Assembly: GCA_934623455.1 (NCBI GenBank)
Contig: CAKTVK010000118.1
Location: 1-5,900 of the forward strand
Direction of reading: 5' to 3'
DNA length: 5,900 bases
From: an uncultured Eggerthellaceae bacterium
GTDB taxonomy: Bacteria; Actinomycetota; Coriobacteriia; Coriobacteriales; Eggerthellaceae
Below the pieces are notes generated by a model that saw only the letters and a program-made list of their open reading frames with translations, was not told where the DNA came from and ran no database searches. The position numbers and the translations under genes were made by a program. Positions 1 through 4,589 of the stretch are shown here, in pieces. Positions within the stretch are counted from its first letter, which is position 1. Each line of letters starts with the position of its first letter.

Positions 1-1
1 C

Positions 2-256
2 GATGCGGAAAAAGGCACGAACGATTTCGAGCTTTTGGCGGCGTACCTTTCCAAGGGGAGCAAAGCCTCGCGCGTGGCCGACCTGTTCCACCTTCATCGC
101 AACGGCGTTGCTTACCGCATCGATCGCATCCAAAGCCGGTTTAATATTGATTTGGAGTGCCCTGCTACCAGGAATTACGTTCAGACGGCAATTTTCTTCA
201 AGATAACAACCGACCCTGAATGCGCCCGCAAGATTTTGGGACGTCCGAAAGAATAG
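2..256 (+). CDS. PucR/CdaR-family transcriptional regulator, C-terminal fragment
   Basis: Partial gene: the reading frame is open from base 2 and ends with TAG at 254-256, leaving 84 residues of the C-terminus. The segment ELLAAYLSKGSKASRVADLF followed by HLHRNGVAYRIDRIQ and FNIDL matches the C-terminal helix-turn-helix of PucR/CdaR regulators, whose usual pattern is an iHRNTvxYRLxRIxxxxGxdL core. The fragment has HRNG where most members have HRNT, with the rest of the core kept. In this family the domain binds DNA and the missing N-terminal part usually holds a sensor or GGDEF-like region, so the signal sensed cannot be told here. The tail after the HTH (from about visible residue 55) is longer than the usual ending, with KITTDPECARKILGRPKE before the stop. 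No convincing terminator follows. Family assignment is good; ligand and targets are unknown. Confidence 0.85.
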   Translation, partial: DAEKGTNDFELLAAYLSKGSKASRVADLFHLHRNGVAYRIDRIQSRFNIDLECPATRNYVQTAIFFKITTDPECARKILGRPKE

Positions 257-508
257 GATCGATGCGCGAGCCAGGGTGCGTGGCAGGCGCGAGAGTGAAC
301 CATGATGACGGACGCAGCGGTGCTAGCTGCAGGCACAGGGATCGCAAACAATCGAATACAGGCGGCGGGCACATAAGCCGTAAGACAACGCCAACACAAA
401 TCAACGAAAAGCGCCATCGGGGCAAACGAAAAGAATGGCCCCCGCAATTGGAAAGATGGAGAGAGTCGCAGAGGCCAATTAGAGAAAAAGATGAGAGGAG
501 AACTTTTA

Positions 509-539
509 CGTTAAGCGAAAGGAGAGACCTCGCTTAACG
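509..539. repeat. Perfect 10-bp inverted repeat, 11-base loop
   Basis: CGTTAAGCGA at 509-518 is the exact reverse complement of TCGCTTAACG at 530-539, around a purine-rich loop (519-529) that contains GGAGAG. No T-run follows on either strand, so it is not a standard intrinsic terminator. It could be an operator for a dimeric regulator or an RNA hairpin. Confidence 0.7.
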
Positions 540-750
540 GTTCATTCCGTCTCGCCGTGCCATTATCTCCCGAAATCACAATTATGGTAAGTGAAATATC
601 CATAAACTCTGAAAGCACATTTCTGTGCAAGTAGCCAGAGGGAATTTTAGCGACACGACAACAGGAAACCCGATGACTTTTACCCATTCCGACACGAAAT
701 AGCTGTAAAAGCAGACAACACAACATGATATGTTTCTGTCGCATTTTCTA

Positions 751-779
751 GTGAACAAAAAACAAGAAGCGGGTATCCT
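751..779 (+). promoter_or_regulatory. Possible weak promoter for the Gly-Ala-Pro peptide gene
   Basis: GTGAAC at 751-756 (sharing the central TGA with TTGACA) is followed after 17 bases by TATCCT at 774-779. The start codon lies about 70 bases further on. An alternative is the extended -10-like TGATATGTT at 726-734, which has no -35 partner. Both are poor matches. Confidence 0.25.
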
Positions 780-848
780 GTCTAACCGTCGTAAAAGAGA
801 ACGACTATGCACTACGCCTGACAACAGGCAACAAAGAAAGGAATTACT

Positions 849-1052
849 ATGTGCTTCAGACCAGCAACTGTAGAAATTGACGAAGATGCGATGGCTGGCG
901 CTCCTGGCGCCCCTGGCATCCCTGGCGTTCCCGGTGCCCCCGCGGCTCCCGGCGTTCCTGGCGCTCCGGCTGCCCCCGGTGCCCCCGCGGCTCCTGGCGC
1001 TCCGGCTGCCCCCGGTGCCCCCGCGGCTCCTGGCGCTCCTGCAGGTAACTAA
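849..1052 (+). CDS. Small collagen-like Gly-Ala-Pro repeat protein (MCFRP start)
   Basis: Encodes 67 residues. The ATG at 849 is preceded by AAAGGA about 9 bases upstream, and the gene ends seven bases before the stem of a strong terminator, so it is probably a one-gene transcript. The N-terminus MCFRPATVEIDEDAMA (16 residues) carries the only Cys (position 2) and four acidic residues. Residues 17-67 are 17 exact triplets: 16 of the form GAP, GIP, GVP or AAP, ending with AGN. Every triplet's third residue is Pro, but Ala replaces Gly at the first position of five triplets, so a continuous collagen triple helix is unlikely. A polyproline-II-like or disordered chain fits better. There is no signal peptide or membrane segment. 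From memory, small proteins starting MCFRP and carrying Cys pairs plus Ala/Pro/Gly-rich stretches occur in Coriobacteriia and Clostridia. This one has no CxxC zinc ribbon. Function is unknown. Confidence 0.75.
   Translation: MCFRPATVEIDEDAMAGAPGAPGIPGVPGAPAAPGVPGAPAAPGAPAAPGAPAAPGAPAAPGAPAGN
960..1031 (+). repeat. Perfect 36-bp tandem repeat, two copies
   Basis: Bases 960-995 and 996-1031 are identical 36-mers, each encoding GAPAAPGAPAAP. A third partial copy starts at 1032 (GGCGCTCCT), and a diverged copy lies just upstream, from about 933. The unit is 12 codons, so copy-number change would keep the frame. Confidence 0.9.
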
Positions 1053-1056
1053 AACC

Positions 1057-1096
1057 AACAAGGAAGGCGTTCGCAAGAGCGCCTTCCTTGTTTTTA
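1057..1096 (+). terminator. Strong intrinsic terminator after the Gly-Ala-Pro peptide gene
   Basis: AACAAGGAAGGCG at 1057-1069 pairs perfectly over 13 bp with CGCCTTCCTTGTT at 1080-1092, around a 10-base loop. The run of T at 1091-1095 follows. On the other strand the same stem is followed by GGTTTTAG, so it may also stop transcripts coming from the minus-strand operon. Confidence 0.92.
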
Positions 1097-1128
1097 GGGG
1101 GCAATGAGACCCACTCTTCGATGATGAA

Positions 1129-1153
1129 ATTGCCCCGATTAAATCGGGGCAAT
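1129..1153. terminator. Perfect 12-bp inverted repeat between convergent genes, possible minus-strand terminator
   Basis: ATTGCCCCGATT at 1129-1140 is the reverse complement of AATCGGGGCAAT at 1142-1153, with one base between the arms (a five-base loop if the inner pairs open). It lies 56 bases beyond the stop of the minus-strand His-rich protein gene. Read on the minus strand it is followed only by TTTCATC, so the U-tract is weak. A second GGGGCAAT at 1098-1105 could compete for the left arm. Confidence 0.6.
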
Positions 1154-1208
1154 ATGGTTAAACACCTACGATTAAGTATCGCATTCACACTTTAGCGCGA
1201 TGGAAAAA

Positions 1209-1760
1209 TTAGAAAATACGTTCCAATCGTGTTAATAGAATGTCCAAAAGTTCTTGATGCTCAACAGCAAAGCAAATAACAGCGATATTAACCTCGGAAT
1301 CCTCGTCAAGCACTTCTAGATTATTCACCCTAACGGTGGGATCGACTCCCGCCTGCGTCACCGAGATATGCAGCGACCCTTCCCCGTTCGAAGCTGCGCA
1401 CTTCACGTGCCCAACAATGCCGCCGAGTTTTTCCACATCGTATGCAACGCCCGCCAATGCAGCCGCCAAACATGCGGGGCTCAGCGTGGAGTTTTCCAGC
1501 TCAAGCGCGCAAGACACAACAAGCGCTCCTTCATGGGTCGTAAGCTTGCACAGAGCAATACCGCCGCCCACATTTGCGGATATGGTCTTTGCATCGTCGC
1601 TGTGGTGATGGTGCTGATGATTGCAATCGCAATCACATGAACCATTATCGTGCTCGTGGATATGGTCATGCTCATGTTCGTGATGATGGTGATGACCGCA
1701 GCCGCAGCCCTCGTGGTGGTTCACCGAATGCTCGGAATTGCGCTTCTCAACATCTTCCAT
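1209..1760 (-). CDS. His/Cys-rich putative metal-binding protein, partner of the CobW-like GTPase
   Basis: Encodes 183 residues, starting with ATG at 1760-1758. GGAGG lies 10 bases upstream, inside the end of the GTPase gene, whose stop is only two bases away, so the two genes are almost certainly cotranscribed and probably translationally coupled. Residues 11-53 hold 18 His and 5 Cys: CGC at 19-21, HHHHH at 23-27, alternating His with acidic residues at 29-37, CDCDC at 42-46 and HHHH at 50-53. Such tails bind Zn, Ni or Co in metallochaperones (HypB, UreE, some COG0523 proteins). Residues about 57-183 form a separate predicted alpha/beta domain, with ALAGVAYDVEKLGGIVGHVK (103-122) and later NIAVICFAVEHQELL. 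I do not recognise this domain with certainty. It could stand in for the C-terminal domain missing from the neighbouring GTPase. No signal peptide, so cytoplasmic. A metal storage or delivery role is an inference; the metal and client are unknown. Confidence 0.85.
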   Translation of the reverse strand: MEDVEKRNSEHSVNHHEGCGCGHHHHHEHEHDHIHEHDNGSCDCDCNHQHHHHSDDAKTISANVGGGIALCKLTTHEGALVVSCALELENSTLSPACLAAALAGVAYDVEKLGGIVGHVKCAASNGEGSLHISVTQAGVDPTVRVNNLEVLDEDSEVNIAVICFAVEHQELLDILLTRLERIF

Positions 1761-1762
1761 GA

Positions 1763-2374
1763 TTACGCTTCCTCCCCCAACAACGCCGTCATATCGGTAT
1801 CGGAAATTCCTTCCCGGGCGCTTATGAACACAACAGGCTTATCTGCACCAGCATATTCAAGGGCCTCGTTCTTAATCGTTTCAAGAACAGATTCATCCAC
1901 CAAATCGCATTTGTTCACTAGTATTACGTCGGCGCTTTCCAACTGCCCACGCAGAAGGAGCTCAAGCGGAACGCGAATGCGCTGCCAGCGAGAGGCGTCA
2001 ACCAAGACGCACGTGCGAACTTCCTTTGCATGCGGTGCAAGCGCCTTCGCCATAGAGGACGGCACCGCAACGCCTGTTGCCTCCAAAACCAAGACCTCGG
2101 GATCAAATTCCTTGAAAATCCCCTCAACGGCTTCGGGCAGCTGACCTAGCAGCGAACAGCAGGCGCATCCTGAGAACAGGCTTTTCACCGCATAGCCGCC
2201 AGATCCAACTGTGGAGCCATCAACATCAACTTCGCCGATTTCGTTTTCAAGAATGGCAATTGGCGTCTCCCTACTTGATCGGGAAGTAATCCAATTTGCC
2301 AGCTGAAGCAAAACCGTTGTTTTTCCCGACCCCAAGAAACCACCAAGAATCAGAATCTTTTCATCACGAACCAT
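1763..2374 (-). CDS. Short CobW/COG0523-family P-loop GTPase (G domain only)
   Basis: 203 residues counting from the ATG at 2374-2372. Motifs in order: Walker A GGFLGSGKTT (11-20), ENEIGE (43-48), the family's metal-binding CxCC as CACC (70-73), Walker B-like EATG (98-101), VDA (125-127), the guanine-specificity motif NKCD (154-157) and SAREG (185-189). These define the CobW/HypB/UreG group of metal- or cofactor-insertion GTPases. Most COG0523 proteins are about 300-400 residues with a C-terminal CobW_C domain. Here the protein stops just after the G domain, and a His-rich protein is encoded two bases downstream. Such proteins use GTP to load metal or mature a metalloenzyme in the cytoplasm; which one is not shown. 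Start choice: a GTG at 2383-2381 has AGGAG five bases ahead, while the ATG has GGGG eight bases ahead, so either is possible. A TTG at 2407 would put the ribosome site inside the gene and is unlikely. Confidence 0.92.
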   Translation of the reverse strand: MVRDEKILILGGFLGSGKTTVLLQLANWITSRSSRETPIAILENEIGEVDVDGSTVGSGGYAVKSLFSGCACCSLLGQLPEAVEGIFKEFDPEVLVLEATGVAVPSSMAKALAPHAKEVRTCVLVDASRWQRIRVPLELLLRGQLESADVILVNKCDLVDESVLETIKNEALEYAGADKPVVFISAREGISDTDMTALLGEEA

Positions 2375-2391
2375 TGCACGCACCCCTTCTC

Positions 2392-2413
2392 CTATAGTTA
2401 GCAACAACTATAG
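2392..2413 (-). promoter_or_regulatory. Promoter/operator-like inverted repeat before the GTPase operon
   Basis: On the minus strand CTATAGTT (2413-2406) and AACTATAG (2399-2392) form a perfect 8-bp inverted repeat with a 6-base spacer. The left arm contains TATAGT, a 5/6 match to the -10 consensus, preceded by a run of six T. The right arm touches the AGGAG ribosome site. No clear -35 box was found. A dimeric repressor (for example a metal sensor) or an RNA hairpin at the ribosome site would both fit. Confidence 0.5.
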
Positions 2414-2443
2414 CAAAAAAGAAGACCTGATAGTTTGTGCATT

Positions 2444-4003
2444 TTATCCTTGATCGGCTCGATCGCTAGAACCGCTGGATGCTCCGGCATTCACAGCCCC
2501 ACCGACATCGGCCCCTTCCCCGCCACCGCCCGCGAGCGCGCCGTCAGCGTCGGCATCGCTTTGACCAGGGAAGACGCCACGGATTGCCTGCCAGGCGCCT
2601 TCCATCTGGCCAGCCACCTGCTCACGCGCCGCGCGCAAGGCATCGCCTGCATGGTTCGCCGCGCTTGAGCCCAGCGCATCCGCCAAATCCGCAGCAAAGC
2701 GCCGCAGGACATCCGCATGCTCCCCCGCACGTGCCGCCGCTGCGCGCAAATACTGCACCGATTGCACACCACCGCCAAACAGCATGTTCACGTCCAGCGC
2801 CCCCGATGCCTCCGCGGAATCGAACAACGCCGTCACAAACTCACGCTTCTCCTGCTCAGAATACGAGCGAAGCCACCGATTCGTGGCAGCGTCGAACACC
2901 TGCGAAGCCGCGGTAAGCCCCGCACGACGCACGAACGCATCATCAATAACTTCCCAGCTGAACAAATCGTGCTGCCGAAAGCCCAGCTCAGAGCTTTGCA
3001 CGACCTCGAAAGGCGCCTCGGAGTAAAGAATCGTCCCAATGATGGAATCTTGCGGCATCAGCTTGTGAAGCTTCAACGACGCCGCCTTAAACTCCACCGC
3101 ATCAAACGCGCTCTCCATAAAGCCGGGGCCATCAAAACTGTACGCCGCCGCAATGCGCGATCGCGCCTCATCGGAGGCGGAAAGCATCACGTACTCCGCA
3201 ATATTTCCACCCTTGGAATGTCCGCCCAGATAGAAGGGGCGACGCAGGCAATCGCGGCGCGAAGCGTCAGAAACGTTGTCGGGAGCTGCGCCTTCGCCCG
3301 TAACATCCGTCAAGCTTGTCGCACTCATCCGCACGGAGGCATCATTCACGGCAGCGCGTCGTGCGGCCAGACGTGAAACAAATCCCCTCCATGGCAACGC
3401 GCGCTTTCCCGTCCGCTCATCCCGAGCCGCCGGCGCCTGAGCCCGCGCAACCACGCGCCCGTCCCGACAAACCCGCTTCGCCTCCCGCTCAAGCTGCTCC
3501 GTCACAAAAGCCAGCCCAAGCGCCTGCGACGGAACAGGGCTTTCAAGCGCCAGATTAAAATCCTCGCGCCACCCGGCAAGCGACGCATCGGTCCCTCGAA
3601 ACGCCACAAACGTGAATTCATCGCACGCAAACGTGGTGACGCTGAACTGCACCGCGCGGTCCTCGTCGAACACGCTTTGGTAGCGAACGACCCTCACCTG
3701 CCGAAATCGCGGGCTCATTGCCGCCGCCAGAAAACACGCGCGCACCTGATTGGCAACAAGACCCGTGAACATTTGGTCGAAACATTCCGCGCACAACAAG
3801 TCGCGCAACGAAAACGCCAGCTCATCGCTACCCGATGCATCAACCAAAACGCCGTCTTCGCGCAGATCATAGCCGCCCTGCACAAACGCCGCCAGCTCCA
3901 CGCGCACCATGGCAAGCTGCGTAAACAGCGCCGCATCAAGCTCGTTGAACGGCTTCTCGCTAAACGTTGCAAATTCTGTTTCAACATACGATTGAAGATT
4001 CAC
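2444..4003 (-). CDS. Mbeg1-like (DUF2974) alpha/beta hydrolase, lipase-like
   Basis: 519 residues from a GTG at 4003-4001, with AAGGG six bases upstream. This start gives VNLQSYVETEFATFSEKPFN, the usual opening of the family. The frame stays open further upstream to 4168. Features in this numbering: FRGTD at about 135-139, the nucleophile elbow GHSKGG (Ser 263), SFDGPGF (289-295), MPQDSIIG (316-323) and QHDLFSW (His about 345), which sits where the family's candidate catalytic His lies. These match a serine hydrolase fold annotated as Mbeg1-like; substrate specificity is poorly known. Between FRGTD and GHSKGG lies an insert of about 70 residues (about 183-255), rich in Arg, Ala and Asp. The last 40 or so residues are a Gly/Ala/Ser/Asp-rich tail. 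There is no signal peptide or membrane helix. It is upstream of the GTPase operon on the same strand, 69 bases from it, and cotranscription is uncertain. The gene is GC-rich, unlike the ATPase gene across the divergent region. Confidence 0.88.
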   Translation of the reverse strand: MNLQSYVETEFATFSEKPFNELDAALFTQLAMVRVELAAFVQGGYDLREDGVLVDASGSDELAFSLRDLLCAECFDQMFTGLVANQVRACFLAAAMSPRFRQVRVVRYQSVFDEDRAVQFSVTTFACDEFTFVAFRGTDASLAGWREDFNLALESPVPSQALGLAFVTEQLEREAKRVCRDGRVVARAQAPAARDERTGKRALPWRGFVSRLAARRAAVNDASVRMSATSLTDVTGEGAAPDNVSDASRRDCLRRPFYLGGHSKGGNIAEYVMLSASDEARSRIAAAYSFDGPGFMESAFDAVEFKAASLKLHKLMPQDSIIGTILYSEAPFEVVQSSELGFRQHDLFSWEVIDDAFVRRAGLTAASQVFDAATNRWLRSYSEQEKREFVTALFDSAEASGALDVNMLFGGGVQSVQYLRAAAARAGEHADVLRRFAADLADALGSSAANHAGDALRAAREQVAGQMEGAWQAIRGVFPGQSDADADGALAGGGGEGADVGGAVNAGASSGSSDRADQG

Positions 4004-4234
4004 AGGGGTCCCTTCGCTCACCTTTGCCTGCACATCGGTTTCATCCGGAAGGCGCCGAAGCCCTTCCCACCTGCACCGCGCGCCGTCTGCGTCACGCGGC
4101 ATCCGCACCAAGCGCCACTCGTGCCGCACATCGTCCACGCGAACGCACCGCACGAACGGCCGCAGGGCCTAACCTCGACCTCGCATGCGGGCCGCATCCG
4201 CCGGGCGCAACACACTCACCACATTGTAAGCCAC
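4004..4234 (-). other. Coding-looking open frame upstream of the hydrolase, broken by one TAG
   Basis: In the same frame as the hydrolase, the codons from 4168 down to 4004 are open and read like protein (for example VDDVRHEWRLVRMPRD, then GLRRLPDETDVQAKVSEG), with GC-rich third positions. At 4171-4169 there is a TAG, and beyond it the frame reads VAYNVVSVLRPADAARM from a GTG at 4234-4232. No good ribosome site precedes that GTG or the GTG at 4153. Choices are an N-terminal extension of the hydrolase, a broken small gene, or chance openness of GC-rich DNA. A weak -10-like TACAAT lies at 4228-4223 (-). Confidence 0.35.
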
Positions 4235-4425
4235 TCCCGCGAAATCAATCCCGCACGCAAGCCTCCCCGCTGCATTTGTTACCTATCTGCAGCTCGAGAA
4301 GCACAAAAGCCCCCGGACGAAAAGCCATTCAGAAATCCGAAGCAAACGGCAACACAAACCGCCCCCTCAGAACAACCGAAGGATGCAATCAACAACCAGC
4401 AACGCATACCCAGGGTTAACAGTCA
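4235..4425. other. Upper part of the divergent intergenic region, no gene seen
   Basis: No convincing open frame with a ribosome site on either strand. The DNA becomes A- and C-rich on the plus strand towards 4400. It probably holds the promoter of the hydrolase gene, but no clear -35/-10 pair was found. GTTAAC at 4415-4420 is a short palindrome. Confidence 0.45.
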
Positions 4426-4502
4426 TTACCCAAAGCCAACAACTATTGCGCACTATTGCCCAAATGCTAACAAAGTTATCTAAAAGCTAACAAAGTTGCC
4501 CA
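4426..4502. repeat. Helically phased direct repeats upstream of the ATPase gene
   Basis: GCTAACAAAGTT occurs exactly at 4466-4477 and 4486-4497 (20 bp apart). TTGCCCA occurs at 4456 and 4496 (40 bp apart), with the near copies TTACCCA at 4426, TTGCGCA at 4446 and TTATCTA at 4476. ACTATTGC occurs at 4442 and 4452 (10 bp apart). All offsets are multiples of 10 bp, so the copies would lie on one face of the helix. They end about 30 bases before the -10 box, which suits a regulator-binding array. Confidence 0.65.
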
Positions 4503-4529
4503 CATGCCGCAAAGGCTATCCAGAGAGTG

Positions 4530-4535
4530 TATACT
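4530..4535 (+). promoter_or_regulatory. -10 box of the ATPase gene promoter
   Basis: TATACT (5/6 match to TATAAT) lies 54 bases before the start codon. The -35 position, 17 bases upstream (around CCGCAA), does not match TTGACA. With the phased repeats just upstream this suggests a promoter that depends on an activator, which is an inference. Confidence 0.55.
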
Positions 4536-4589
4536 GTCAAATGAACGAATCCTAGAGCAAATAACGCTTTTATCAGGAGGAATGCCATA

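Larger units (their letters stand above)
257..848. other. Gene-free stretch between the PucR fragment and the Gly-Ala-Pro peptide gene
   Basis: About 590 bases hold no convincing gene. Frames open at 220-537 (+), 181-447 (-), 511-744 (-) and 582-1076 (-) have no ribosome binding site and no protein-like composition, and several overlap a recognised gene out of frame. Bases 400-530 are purine-rich. The stretch carries a 10-bp inverted repeat at 509-539, a small GCACA/TGTGC hairpin at 615-628, an AATTGG/CCAATT pair at 446-480, and a possible weak promoter near 751-779. It may contain a long 5' leader or a small RNA, but nothing in the sequence proves that. Confidence 0.6.

Noticed and set aside
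220..537. Plus-strand open frame of 105 codons after the PucR fragment
   Set aside because: It overlaps the regulator end out of frame, has no ribosome site and has random-looking, highly charged composition.
960..1031. CRISPR-like array
   Set aside because: The repeat units are directly adjacent with no spacers and are explained by repeated codons of the peptide gene.
582..1188. Long minus-strand open frames with Gly/Arg- or Gln/Arg-rich repeats opposite the Gly-Ala-Pro gene
   Set aside because: They are the complement of the GC-rich repeat in other frames, lack ribosome sites and cross the terminator; the plus-strand gene explains the DNA.
1600..1720. Low-complexity CAT/GAT-rich DNA as a microsatellite
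   Set aside because: It is the coding sequence of the His/Asp/Cys-rich N-terminus on the minus strand.
2717..4483. Several long plus-strand open frames opposite the hydrolase gene
   Set aside because: They are Arg/His/Pro-rich shadows caused by GC bias of the minus-strand gene, which has clear family motifs.
4476..4524. DnaA-box-like 9-mers (TTATCTAAA, TTGCCCACA, CTATCCAGA) suggesting a replication origin
   Set aside because: Each differs at two positions from TTATCCACA, there is no AT-rich unwinding region, and no dnaA, dnaN or rep gene is nearby.
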